A stretch of 61,951 bases of DNA from Gammaproteobacteria bacterium (GTDB taxonomy: Bacteria > Pseudomonadota > Gammaproteobacteria > DSM-16500), in assembly GCA_013288125.1 (NCBI GenBank), contig JABDCN010000007.1:1-61951 (forward strand), written 5' to 3'. Numbering within the stretch: the stretch's first letter is position 1; the number at the start of each line of letters is the position of its first letter. The notes below the pieces were generated by a model. That model ran no database searches and was not told the DNA's origin. It saw only the letters and a program-made list of their open reading frames with translations. Shown here one piece after another: positions 35,922-44,732 of the stretch. The position numbers were made by a program, and so were the translations under genes.

Positions 35922-36665
35922 ATGGCGCTCGTTGAATTAAAAAATATTTGCGTTGATTTTCCCATTTATAATGTGAATTCGCGTTCGCTCAAAAAAAATT
36001 TTTTACGTTTAGCAACAGGTGGTAGTGTTTCCAAAGACGCTAATCAACACATTGTTGTACGTTCACTCAATCAAATTTCTTTATCCATCAAACATGGTGA
36101 TCGTGTTGGATTAATCGGACATAATGGTTCTGGTAAAAGTACACTCTTGCGATTACTGGCAAGAATTTATGAACCTACTGAAGGTCGTTTAAAAATCAAA
36201 GGCAATGTTTCTCCTATGCTTGATTTAATGTCAGGCATGGAAGCTGAATTTACGGGCTATGAAAATATTACCATGCGTGGTATTGTTTTAGGCCTTACCC
36301 CAAATCAAATCAAAAAACAAATTCACGAAATCGCTGAATTAACAGGATTAGGTGATTATCTTAATATGCCTGTGCGCACCTATTCTTCTGGTATGCGCGT
36401 GCGTCTTGCTTTTGCCATCTCGACCAGTATTAAACCAGAAATTTTATTGATCGATGAAATTTTTGGCGCGGGCGACGCTGATTTTATGGAAAAAGCCAGA
36501 GATAGAATGGTTTCTTTATTGAATCAATCTAGCATTGTTGTCATTGCTACACATTCTGACGAATTAATTCAAGAATTTTGTAATAAAGCTTTGTTATTAG
36601 AAGGTGGGTGTATAAAATATTTTGGTACAGTTGACGAGGCACTCAATCTGTATCACAAAAAATAA
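35922..36665 (+). CDS. Polysaccharide ABC exporter, ATPase subunit (Wzt-like)
   Basis: A 247-aa ABC ATPase. Walker A GLIGHNGSGKSTLLRLLA, signature YSSGMRVRLAFAIS, Walker B EILLIDEIFGAGD and the H-loop IATHSDELI are complete. The N-terminal NSRSLKKNFLRL segment is typical of the KpsT/Wzt group. It lacks the C-terminal carbohydrate-binding domain of Wzt proteins that recognise a capped chain end, so export is probably not tied to a terminal modification read by this subunit. AGAGG lies before the ATG. The gene ends in a 13-bp-stem hairpin. Confidence 0.93.
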   Translation: MALVELKNICVDFPIYNVNSRSLKKNFLRLATGGSVSKDANQHIVVRSLNQISLSIKHGDRVGLIGHNGSGKSTLLRLLARIYEPTEGRLKIKGNVSPMLDLMSGMEAEFTGYENITMRGIVLGLTPNQIKKQIHEIAELTGLGDYLNMPVRTYSSGMRVRLAFAISTSIKPEILLIDEIFGAGDADFMEKARDRMVSLLNQSSIVVIATHSDELIQEFCNKALLLEGGCIKYFGTVDEALNLYHKK

Positions 36666-36717
36666 GGTGATTCACAACTTTTTTAATGGAGCCCCATAAA
36701 AAAATTGTGAATCACCT
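36665..36717. repeat. Hairpin related to the 17333 element
   Basis: AGGTGATTCACAA (36665-36677) and TTGTGAATCACCT (36705-36717) are perfect arms; between them CTTTTTTAATGGAGCCCCAT resembles the 17333 element. It begins on the last base of the Wzt-like gene and ends 20 bases before metK, so it could reduce read-through into metK. Confidence 0.8.
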
Positions 36718-36737
36718 AAAAATAAGGAATCATCATC

Positions 36738-37919
36738 ATGTCGAAAGAATTTTTATTTACCTCAGAATCTGTCTCAGAAGGTCATCCTGACAAAATCTGT
36801 GATCAAATTTCAGATGCCGTATTAGATGCTATTATCGAAAAAGATCATTTTGCACGTGTTGCATGCGAAACATATGTTAAAACAGGCATGGTCATTGTCG
36901 GCGGTGAAATTACAACATCTGCTTGGGTTGATGTAGAACAATTAACACGAAACGTTGTTCGTGATATTGGATATGATAGTTCTGATATGGGATTTGATTG
37001 GGAATCATGTGCTGTCATGTCAGCAATTGGTAAACAATCACTTGATATTGCACAAGGTGTTGATCGTGTTTCACCAGAAGAACAAGGCGCTGGTGATCAA
37101 GGTATTATGTTTGGTTATGCTTCTAATGAAACAGAAGTCCTCATGCCGGCTCCTATTTATTTCGCACACAAACTCATGCAACGTCAAGCAAAAGTGCGTC
37201 GCAATGGTTGTCCGTGGATGCGGCCAGATGCAAAAAGCCAAGTCACTTTTCATTATGTTGATTACAAACCCGTTGCTGTTAAAGCCATTGTGATTTCTAC
37301 ACAACATGATCCTGATATAGAACACAGTGATTTAGTTGACGCTGTCATCGAAGAAGTCATTAAACCTGTTATTCCTGCACATTTTTTAAATAAAGACACG
37401 AAATATTTTGTTAATCCTACAGGCCGATTTGTTGTAGGCGGTCCACTTGGTGATTGCGGATTAACAGGCAGAAAAATTATTGTTGATACTTACGGCGGTA
37501 TGGCGCGTCATGGTGGTGGTTGTTTCTCTGGAAAAGATCCTTCCAAAGTCGATCGTTCTGCTGCTTATGCTTGTCGTTATGTTGCAAAAAATATTGTTGC
37601 AGCAGGTCTTGCTGAACGATGCGAAATACAAGTGTCTTATGCGATTGGCATAGCAGAACCTGTCTCTATTTTTGTTGAAACATTTGGTACAGGAAAAATA
37701 TCTGACGAAAATATTATTGGATTAATACGAAAACATTTTGATTTGCGTCCATATGGCATTATTAAAATGTTAGATCTCGTGAAACCAATTTTCCGACAAA
37801 CAGCTGCTTACGGACACTTTGGCCGCGAAGATTTAAATGTCAGTTGGGAAAAAGCGGATAAAGTCGATGCGTTGCGTGAAGCATTGCCAAGTAATTTACG
37901 AGAAGCGGTGAATGGTTAA
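36738..37919 (+). CDS. metK: S-adenosylmethionine synthetase
   Basis: A 393-aa enzyme joining methionine and ATP into S-adenosylmethionine. Motifs in order: [32 protein letters not shown] (the hallmark), GCGLTGRK-like [16 protein letters not shown], and [19 protein letters not shown]. Full length. AAGGA lies 9 bases before the ATG. It sits inside the polysaccharide block and overlaps the next glycosyltransferase gene by 8 bases. Its product is the methyl donor for the two methyltransferases further along. No SAM riboswitch is visible upstream. Confidence 0.97.
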   Translation: MSKEFLFTSESVSEGHPDKICDQISDAVLDAIIEKDHFARVACETYVKTGMVIVGGEITTSAWVDVEQLTRNVVRDIGYDSSDMGFDWESCAVMSAIGKQSLDIAQGVDRVSPEEQGAGDQGIMFGYASNETEVLMPAPIYFAHKLMQRQAKVRRNGCPWMRPDAKSQVTFHYVDYKPVAVKAIVISTQHDPDIEHSDLVDAVIEEVIKPVIPAHFLNKDTKYFVNPTGRFVVGGPLGDCGLTGRKIIVDTYGGMARHGGGCFSGKDPSKVDRSAAYACRYVAKNIVAAGLAERCEIQVSYAIGIAEPVSIFVETFGTGKISDENIIGLIRKHFDLRPYGIIKMLDLVKPIFRQTAAYGHFGREDLNVSWEKADKVDALREALPSNLREAVNG

Positions 37920-38835
37920 AATTGCGCTTATCATCCCTATTTATAATGCAGGAGCAGAAATCCCCACTCTGCTCCCTGCCATTATGCAACAAACACTGCA
38001 ACCAAATCATATTCTCATCATCGATTCAAGTTCCACAGATCAATCACAAGCTCTACTTGCCGATTATCCCGTCACCATTCACACCATTCCTAAAAAATCA
38101 TTTGATCATGGTGGCACGCGCAGATTAGCGACTCAACTTATCGATGCAGATATTTATCTTTATCTCACGCAAGATGCTTTTCCCGCGCATCCTGATTCAT
38201 TTAAACATTTAATTGAATTATTAGTTTTACAGGACACTATTGCTTGCGCTTATGGACGTCAATTGCCGAAACCAGATGCAACCGCACTGAGCGCACATGC
38301 GAGGCTCTTTAATTATCCCACAACAGATCAAATCAGAACGTATCAAGACAAAGATAAATATGGCATCAAAACATGTTTTAATTCGGATAGTTTCGCTGCT
38401 TATAAAAAAGTACCGCTTGAAGCGATTGGTAATTTTCCTGATCACTTAATTTCAGGAGAAGATGCCTATGTTGCTGCCAAATTATTAATACAAGGTTATT
38501 CGATTGCTTATGCTGCCAATGCAACGGTATTTCATTCGCATAATCTCAGTTTAAAAGAAGAATTTCATCGATATTTTTCGATTGGCGTCTTTCATGGACG
38601 TGAAAAATGGTTACTGCGAGATTTTAATAGTGCGACAGGTGAAGGATTACGTTTCGTTAAATCAGAATTAAAATTTTTATTGGAAAATAAAAAATTATAT
38701 TTATTACCTAGAGCATTACTTTCCACTTTCATTAAATACACCGCCTATCAACTCGGCTTGAACGAAAAATATATTCCTTACAAGATTAAAAAACGGATGG
38801 GAATTAACAAATCTTATTGGCTAAAATTCGCATGA
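37912..38835 (+). CDS. GT2-family glycosyltransferase (rhamnosyltransferase-like)
   Basis: A 307-aa GT-A enzyme. The nucleotide-binding start ([20 protein letters not shown]), [24 protein letters not shown] and the metal-binding region [14 protein letters not shown] are typical of GT2 enzymes that add rhamnose or similar sugars. The C-terminal region ([20 protein letters not shown]) is also seen in O-antigen rhamnosyltransferases. The ATG overlaps the last 8 bases of metK, so translation is likely coupled. Sugar specificity is inference. Confidence 0.87.
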   Translation: MVKIALIIPIYNAGAEIPTLLPAIMQQTLQPNHILIIDSSSTDQSQALLADYPVTIHTIPKKSFDHGGTRRLATQLIDADIYLYLTQDAFPAHPDSFKHLIELLVLQDTIACAYGRQLPKPDATALSAHARLFNYPTTDQIRTYQDKDKYGIKTCFNSDSFAAYKKVPLEAIGNFPDHLISGEDAYVAAKLLIQGYSIAYAANATVFHSHNLSLKEEFHRYFSIGVFHGREKWLLRDFNSATGEGLRFVKSELKFLLENKKLYLLPRALLSTFIKYTAYQLGLNEKYIPYKIKKRMGINKSYWLKFA

Positions 38836-39779
38836 ATAGCAATCCGAATGTTTTAATTCTTTTAAGCACGTATCAAGGTGAAAAATATTTAGCTGATCAA
38901 TTAGACAGTTTAATTTCGCAAACTTACCCACACTGGACACTACTCATTCGCGACGACAGTTCAACTGATAACACAACTTTACTCATCAAAAAATATATAG
39001 AAATAGATCATCGTATCCATCTTATTGAAGATCAACTTGGTAATATCAAACCAATCAAAAGTTTTTCTGTGTTAATGCAACACGCACTCAATCGAGATGA
39101 AAATTTTATTTTCTTTTGTGACCAAGATGATGTTTGGCTGCCTGATAAATTAAGCGTACAAACCGCGCTTCTTCAATCCATGGAGCAGCAATTTGGTCAT
39201 GACACACCGTTATTAGTACACAGCGATTTGCGCGTGGTTGATTCACAATTACATGATATTCATCCTTCATTTTTGCAATATGAAAAAATAAATCGTAACG
39301 TGAACTCCCCTCTTCATACTTTATTGATTAATAATTTTGTGACAGGCTGCACGGTGGGAATAAATCGCATTTTACTAGAACAAGCATCCCCAATTCCCGA
39401 TCAAGTGGTCATGCATGATTGGTGGTGCGCATTATGTGCTGCCGCTTCTGGAAAAATAGATTTTATTTCACAGCCAACTGTTTTATATCGACAACATCAA
39501 AATAATACTATAGGCAGCGGTGGTTTTTATGGAAAATTGAAAAGCTGGCCTGCCTTAAAAAAATTAATTCAGCAAAAGAAAAAAAATATGCAGCTCTGTT
39601 TTAAACAAGCAGAAGCTTTGTCGTTACGCCTCCCTCAAGATCATCCTCATCATGTTTTCTTAAATCAATTTAGTCAACTCCCCTCACAAAATAAATTTGC
39701 GCGTTATCAAACAATGAGAGATTTGTCATTACGTGCGACGAATAGTGTAAGGATGTTGTTGTTTATGGTTTTTTTATAA
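38832..39779 (+). CDS. GT2-family glycosyltransferase
   Basis: A 315-aa GT-A enzyme: VLILLSTYQGEKYLADQLDS, TLLIRDDSSTDNTT, FIFFCDQDDVWLPDKL (metal-binding DQDD, a mark of the O-antigen GT2 subgroup) and VMHDWWCALCAAASG. I start at the ATG inside ATGA overlapping the previous stop; a TTG five codons earlier is in frame but less likely. It closes the metK-GT2-GT2 operon and ends 4 bases before the convergent RES toxin gene. Confidence 0.9.
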   Translation: MNSNPNVLILLSTYQGEKYLADQLDSLISQTYPHWTLLIRDDSSTDNTTLLIKKYIEIDHRIHLIEDQLGNIKPIKSFSVLMQHALNRDENFIFFCDQDDVWLPDKLSVQTALLQSMEQQFGHDTPLLVHSDLRVVDSQLHDIHPSFLQYEKINRNVNSPLHTLLINNFVTGCTVGINRILLEQASPIPDQVVMHDWWCALCAAASGKIDFISQPTVLYRQHQNNTIGSGGFYGKLKSWPALKKLIQQKKKNMQLCFKQAEALSLRLPQDHPHHVFLNQFSQLPSQNKFARYQTMRDLSLRATNSVRMLLFMVFL

Positions 39780-39783
39780 ATTT

Positions 39784-40245
39784 TCATCTCACTGGCGCAG
39801 AATGCTTACCCATCAACTTCACTGTCTCAATTACCTTAGAAAAATTTTTATGCATCGGATTAATCACAAGATTAAATTCTTCTGGCACTAAAACAGAAGG
39901 CAATCGCAAAGCAATAAACTTATCTGATAAAAACAAGTATTTTTCAGCAAAATCTCGTGTCACAATTGTTGATGGCGTCATGTTCCATTCCTTTGGTAAT
40001 TCTTTTATTGTAAATTTATGAATTAATTTTTCAGGAACATCTATTGAAAATCGATAATAATTAAAACCTGATACAGATAATCCATTGTGCGACAGCCATT
40101 CTAAGGTGCAAAGTGATATGGATTCAGAACAATAAATAACTCGCCTGCCAAGATGGTTCCATCGAGCTGCTGTAAACAATCCACCATCACCAGAAAATAC
40201 TTTTTTAACTGCATTAAATTGCGAAGCTCGATACCATGTTGTCAT
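39784..40245 (-). CDS. RES-domain toxin (second RES/Xre pair)
   Basis: A 153-aa minimal RES protein: TTWYRASQF (conserved Arg), GGLFTAARWNHLGRRVIYCS (conserved Arg-Trp-Asn and Tyr), SLCTLEWLSHNG (conserved Glu) and a C-terminal VNPMHKNF. These residues are the NAD+-binding and catalytic set of the family. It overlaps the antitoxin stop by one base (TAATG). It differs strongly from the 227-aa RES protein at 1731, so two distinct types occur in the window. Convergent with the GT2 operon, 4 bases apart. Confidence 0.92.
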   Translation of the reverse strand: MTTWYRASQFNAVKKVFSGDGGLFTAARWNHLGRRVIYCSESISLCTLEWLSHNGLSVSGFNYYRFSIDVPEKLIHKFTIKELPKEWNMTPSTIVTRDFAEKYLFLSDKFIALRLPSVLVPEEFNLVINPMHKNFSKVIETVKLMGKHSAPVR

Positions 40246-40649
40246 TAAGCGTACATACCATATTTAATTTGTAAAAGAGTTTGCTCAACAAGGCGATGGC
40301 CAACTTCCGTATCCAATAAATTAATAGGTGCTTGATGATCTAAAGAAGGCACGTTTTTATAAATCCAATTTTTGGCTTCTATTTTACCTAGGATCTCTGA
40401 TGCCTTCATAAAAACACTAATCAATCTAACGAATTTTTCTGTTGCATAAGTATCTAAAGGCTGATGATTTTTCTTTTTTGAAAAATAAGTTGATGATGGA
40501 ATATGCAATCTTTCTAAAATATCCTTCACTAAAAAATTTTCTTTGGCCAAAAATGATTCAACGACATTTATTTCAAGACCTTCTCTGATTAAATTCATTT
40601 CTTTAAAGGGATCTTTCAAATCATTGAGTAGATGACGAACTGCAGCCAT
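40245..40649 (-). CDS. Xre/MbcA/ParS-type antitoxin (second RES/Xre pair)
   Basis: A 134-aa protein with an HTH-like part in the N-terminal half (KDILERLHIPSSTYFSKKK) and a C-terminal ParS/MbcA toxin-binding domain (KFVRLISVFMKASEIL, NWIYKNVPSL, PINLLDTEVGHRLVEQTL). It should bind and silence the RES toxin. AGAGGT 6 bases before the ATG supports the start. A sigma-70 promoter is visible just upstream. No clear duplicated operator was found, unlike the first RES/Xre pair. Confidence 0.9.
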   Translation of the reverse strand: MAAVRHLLNDLKDPFKEMNLIREGLEINVVESFLAKENFLVKDILERLHIPSSTYFSKKKNHQPLDTYATEKFVRLISVFMKASEILGKIEAKNWIYKNVPSLDHQAPINLLDTEVGHRLVEQTLLQIKYGMYA

Positions 40650-40682
40650 GATGATACCTCTTACTTAGATTTTATATTAATA

Positions 40683-40711
40683 ATCATAACTCCAATTCTA
40701 GATATTTTCAA
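40683..40711 (-). promoter_or_regulatory. Promoter of the second RES/Xre pair
   Basis: On the reverse strand TTGAAA (40711-40706), a 17-base spacer and TATGAT (40688-40683) give a good sigma-70 promoter ending about 30 bases before the antitoxin ATG. The antitoxin presumably represses it, but no repeated box is obvious. Confidence 0.55.
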
Positions 40712-40765
40712 GTCCAAATATAGCATAACTAAAATCTGGTAAAAACAACGACCCCGCCTTTTATT

Positions 40766-40774
40766 TGCTATACT
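40766..40774 (+). promoter_or_regulatory. Extended -10 promoter candidate
   Basis: TGCTATACT is an extended -10 (TGn plus TATACT), 40 bases before the ankyrin gene ATG at 40815. No good -35 is seen, which an extended -10 can tolerate. GCTATACT-like sequences also precede the genes starting at 24085 and 44733; a common -10 form is the simplest reading. Confidence 0.4.
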
Positions 40775-40814
40775 TAAAGCATGATAGTGATTCAATTTAT
40801 TAAATTGAGGCATT

Positions 40815-42521
40815 ATGTTAAATAGAGACAAATCTCAACTTGCTATTAGCCATCAAGTACTAGCTTACTTAAGGCTTTTATCTGACAAACTTCATTCGTT
40901 GAATGAACAAGAAGCTGCAGCCTATCCTGTTTTAAAAAATCTACCGCCAAATTTTTTAGCCACATTAGAATATATTAATCAACTTGAAGAAGGCGGCTTT
41001 TGTCACGGATTATCAGTCTGTCGTGCCGCCATGCGCCTTACTGGTCAATTAGCCTGGTGGGAAGCTGTGATTGATCTTATCTCAACATGGGATGGTACAT
41101 TTGAGTCATTACAAAAAGAAGTGACATTACCCAATGCAAATAACCCTGTCGTTTTACATGACATTTTTGAACGCTTCATTCATGCTATTGTATTTAATCA
41201 AGCTTCGCATATTAGTATGCTTCAACGTAATTTATTATTGCCAGGCGGACCTTTTGTTATTTTAGATAATTCAAATCAAAAATTTGAAATTAAATATAAT
41301 TACAAAATTGGGGGTCATTTTAGCTCGCAAAATCTCATTGAAATATTAGAACCTAAAACTGTAAAACACGCCATCCAAAAGAATATATGCTTAGTACATA
41401 ATCCTATCCATGCCTGTGAATTAAGCTACGAGAATGATCAATGGTACTTTTTTGATCCTAGATATGAAAATGGAAGAGCACAATCATTTTCCTCTCTTAA
41501 AGAATGTGTTGATGAGATGATACGCCGATTAGGCGATGATATTTATATTGAATTAGCCTGTATAGAAAATATTGAAAACACCCCTTTTACCATTTATGAA
41601 GAATATTTAAAAAATCCTGAAATAGCAAAAGAAATTTTACTTGGAAATCAAGGAAAAAGCCTATTTATCTTTGCCATGTCTACACCTCATCTTTTACCAG
41701 CCTTATTCAAACTTATTGATCTTCAACCTCATGAAGTATCAACATTAATAAATAATACATATACATCAAAATTTCTTTCAGTATTATCTGCCGCAGTAAT
41801 ACGCGGCTCAAATGAAGCTGTTCTCTTGTTATTAAATAATGGCGCAAACCCAAATATTACAGATTGTGGTGCTTTAACTCCACTCATGTATGGGGCAATG
41901 TTTGGATTTAATGAATGTATTAATACCTTAATTAAACGTGGCGCCTTTATTGATTTACAGAATATACAAGGCGAGACCGCTTTGATAATCGCTATAAAAA
42001 ATTGGAATATTGACTGCGTCTCTACTTTACTTTTTTATGGAGCTAATCTTAATATTCAAGGTAATGACGGTTGGACGCCGCTTTTGCTTGCGGTTAATAA
42101 TAATGATATTGATTGCATAGACATCATGCTCTCACTTGGAAAAAACATTTGCGTTGCAAATTATAACACCGCTTTAAAGATTGCGGTTGATAACGGTCAA
42201 ACAAAAATTGCTCAGCGTTTAATAAAAAAAATGAATGAACAACATTGTTTAGAAACACTTGTCTTAGAAAAATTGCAATCCATTGCAGATCAAAAGCAAT
42301 ATTTAGATATTTTAACATTAATCAATGATCAAATTGAGTTAAGAAATACAGTTAAAACACCTTCTATTTTACCTACCGTGACTGATGCATTATCACGTCA
42401 TGAAAAAAAGAACATGCAACGATTTATGACTAGTAGTACAAAGACGAAAAGAAGTGATGATGATATTTCTGAGGGAGCAAGTGAAGGTGATGGGATGAGT
42501 AAAAAACCTCGAAAGTTTTAA
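40815..42521 (+). CDS. Ankyrin-repeat protein with N-terminal cysteine-protease-like domain
   Basis: A 568-aa protein. The N-terminal ~250 residues hold the pattern GFCHGLSV (Cys63), HACELSYE (His199) and WYFFDPRYENG (Asp214), matching the catalytic Cys-His-Asp layout of C58 (YopT/AvrPphB-like) proteases, and aligning with the 24235 protein. Ankyrin repeats occupy about 319-470 (SVLSAAVIRGSNEAVLLLL, TPLMYGAMFGFNECINTLI, TPLLLAVNNNDIDCIDIML). The tail has KTKRSDDD and ends KKPRKF, a possible nuclear-localisation signal. GAGG precedes the ATG. A translocated protease acting on host proteins is inferred; protease activity is untested. Confidence 0.86.
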   Translation: MLNRDKSQLAISHQVLAYLRLLSDKLHSLNEQEAAAYPVLKNLPPNFLATLEYINQLEEGGFCHGLSVCRAAMRLTGQLAWWEAVIDLISTWDGTFESLQKEVTLPNANNPVVLHDIFERFIHAIVFNQASHISMLQRNLLLPGGPFVILDNSNQKFEIKYNYKIGGHFSSQNLIEILEPKTVKHAIQKNICLVHNPIHACELSYENDQWYFFDPRYENGRAQSFSSLKECVDEMIRRLGDDIYIELACIENIENTPFTIYEEYLKNPEIAKEILLGNQGKSLFIFAMSTPHLLPALFKLIDLQPHEVSTLINNTYTSKFLSVLSAAVIRGSNEAVLLLLNNGANPNITDCGALTPLMYGAMFGFNECINTLIKRGAFIDLQNIQGETALIIAIKNWNIDCVSTLLFYGANLNIQGNDGWTPLLLAVNNNDIDCIDIMLSLGKNICVANYNTALKIAVDNGQTKIAQRLIKKMNEQHCLETLVLEKLQSIADQKQYLDILTLINDQIELRNTVKTPSILPTVTDALSRHEKKNMQRFMTSSTKTKRSDDDISEGASEGDGMSKKPRKF

Positions 42522-42564
42522 ATGAATCACGCAAGATCATTAAGGTGATAATAAAAAGCTTAGG

Positions 42565-42650
42565 CATACCAAATAAATATTATACTTTTGGTATAGGTTC
42601 GGTTAACCCGTTCCCCGCTCGTCCTGAGGAGCGCACGGATTAACCTAACT
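42565..42650. repeat. Degenerate repeat island
   Basis: ATACCAAA and TTTGGTAT form a short hairpin, followed by a G+C-rich segment with AGGTTCGGTTAACCCG and CACGGATTAACCT in partial inverse order around CGTCCTGAGGAGCG. It lies between the convergent ankyrin and acyltransferase genes and looks like a decayed dispersed repeat; it may also serve as a terminator. Confidence 0.45.
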
Positions 42651-44631
42651 TATACACTTTTTGGGTTTGATACTGCCTCAAAATTAATGGCACAAGCAAG
42701 TTTTTCGCGAGATAAACTGACGCAAACGGTCTCAGATGTGCATCATCTAATGTAATTAAATTATCACGTTTATTATTACCAAAATATGTCATGCACCCTC
42801 TTTGATTACAAAAAAAATGGAACAAGTTTACATATTCAAATTCTTCATTTGGTTTTAATTGCGCTCTAAATGCTTGATCAAGTGACAACATATCTTGATT
42901 TTGATGTCCAAGAATACGATGAGGCGTATGGTACCAATAATCTTTTAAAATTAATTTATATAAGAAAGGCTTCCAATGAGGAACTTCACCCATAACAAAT
43001 ATTTTTTTAACACCAAATTGCTTTAATTGATGTGATAATTGTCGAATATAATTGATATCAAAAGAGCCACTGGCGGCTAATATCACAACTTCTGGCACTT
43101 CTTTTTTTGCTACATTTAAAGCAGAATAATTCGACATTTCACAATAATCATCATGAATTCTTTTTAAATTAACTGGATGCGGTGTACACGAAGAACTAAA
43201 TACCAATAAAACAGAAATATCTTTAGGTAATATTTGAGTCAATCCATAATAAAGATGAGCCGCATGCGAATCGCCCCATAATAAAATAGATTTTTTAGTA
43301 TGCTTAGTATAACACTCAGGACTGATATTTGGACGCGGTGCTTTATTCCCCCAATGACTAAGATAATCAAATCGATTACATTGATCTTGCCCAATTTGCT
43401 CTCTCTCCACAACAAATTTTGTTTGATCGTGAAAATACCCATCAAAATAAGCATCGTAATCAAATTTGTCTTGCATACGATATCCAACAAGTCCATTTTG
43501 CTTATAGTCATAAAAACCAAAACAACCAATGAGTAACATCAACAAACATAAGATAGGCGCTTGAAAGCGAAGTCGATTACCAAAACGGATGGGCTTTTCA
43601 ATGATATGATAAGTTAAACAAGCAAATACCAGGCTTGCAACAACAATGATTAAACGTGCTTCGATTGTGAGTAATTGATCAGTCTGATTGCGCGCCAATG
43701 CTAACAAAGGCCAATGCCATAAATATAAAGGATAGCTAATGAGACCGATGGAAACTAAAATGCGATGAGATAATATATACTGGTTTACCCAAGAATTTGG
43801 GTAAGATAATAAGATAAAAGAAGTCCCAATAATGGGAAGAAGCGCCCACCAACCTGGAAATAATAATGCTTTCGTAATGAGTTTTTCACCCAATAAAATG
43901 AGAAAAAGCCCCATCAAAGGAAGCATATTTTGTAAAAAAATGGATTGTTTAAAAATTAAAAATGATTGAGAGGGCTTATAATTAAGGGTGAAATAAGCAA
44001 TCAAACTACCGGCGAGCAACTCCCAGCAACGTGATAACGGCGAATAAAATGCTGCAATTTCATGTGTTTTAACTAAATGAACATTATGCCAAAATGAAAG
44101 CAACATTAAAAAAATAAAAATAAACGCTAAATTATATTTTCGTTTATATGCAAAAAAAATAAGTGCCGGCCAAATTAAATAATATTGCTCTTCAATCGCG
44201 AGAGACCAGAGATGTAAGAGTATTTTCGTTCCTGCCGCAGCATCAAAATACCCCGATTCATGCCATAAAACAAAATTTGAAATAAACCCTGCCCCACCCG
44301 CAACATGTTTACCTAATTGCTTATATTCACCAGGCAGCAGAATAAACCAACCCATCATCAGCGAAAATATAATAACAACAATCAGTGCCGGAAAAATACG
44401 TTTAATTCTTCTTGAATAAAAAGTAAGAAAACTAAATGCATCATTTGTCACACCATTTAAAATAATAGACGTAATCAAAAATCCAGAAATAACAAAAAAA
44501 ACGTCTACGCCTATAAAACCGCCATGAAATCGATTGGGAAATGCGTGATAGAGTACGACAGATAGAACTGCGAGGGCGCGCAGCCCATCGATATCGGCAC
44601 GATAAAAATAGGGATTGTGTTTAGTTGGCAT
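42640..44631 (-). CDS. Acyltransferase-3 / SGNH fusion O-acyltransferase (OafA/YrhL-like)
   Basis: A 663-aa protein with a 10-helix acyltransferase-3 membrane domain (about 1-380) and a periplasmic SGNH domain (about 420-655). The start carries the required Arg and His (DIDGLRALAVLSVVLYHAF), followed by GGFIGVDVFFVISGFLI and HLWSLAIEEQYYLIWP. In the SGNH part, ILLWGDSHAAHLYYG supplies the Ser and TLDDAHLRPF the Asp-His pair. Such proteins move acetyl groups from the cytoplasm onto surface polysaccharides such as O-antigen. First gene of the decoration cluster; convergent with the ankyrin gene. Confidence 0.93.
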   Translation of the reverse strand: MPTKHNPYFYRADIDGLRALAVLSVVLYHAFPNRFHGGFIGVDVFFVISGFLITSIILNGVTNDAFSFLTFYSRRIKRIFPALIVVIIFSLMMGWFILLPGEYKQLGKHVAGGAGFISNFVLWHESGYFDAAAGTKILLHLWSLAIEEQYYLIWPALIFFAYKRKYNLAFIFIFLMLLSFWHNVHLVKTHEIAAFYSPLSRCWELLAGSLIAYFTLNYKPSQSFLIFKQSIFLQNMLPLMGLFLILLGEKLITKALLFPGWWALLPIIGTSFILLSYPNSWVNQYILSHRILVSIGLISYPLYLWHWPLLALARNQTDQLLTIEARLIIVVASLVFACLTYHIIEKPIRFGNRLRFQAPILCLLMLLIGCFGFYDYKQNGLVGYRMQDKFDYDAYFDGYFHDQTKFVVEREQIGQDQCNRFDYLSHWGNKAPRPNISPECYTKHTKKSILLWGDSHAAHLYYGLTQILPKDISVLLVFSSSCTPHPVNLKRIHDDYCEMSNYSALNVAKKEVPEVVILAASGSFDINYIRQLSHQLKQFGVKKIFVMGEVPHWKPFLYKLILKDYWYHTPHRILGHQNQDMLSLDQAFRAQLKPNEEFEYVNLFHFFCNQRGCMTYFGNNKRDNLITLDDAHLRPFASVYLAKNLLVPLILRQYQTQKVYKLG

Positions 44632-44732
44632 GTTTAGCTATACTTTTGAAGTTTAAACATGAACTACTATAGCCGATATTATTATTGAGATAAATATTTA
44701 AAAAAATTAAGCCGCGATAGGAGAAAGCAAAA

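Noticed and set aside
36666-36737. Possible SAM riboswitch before metK
   Set aside because: The space is filled by a simple hairpin of the repeat family; no SAM-aptamer motifs are visible.
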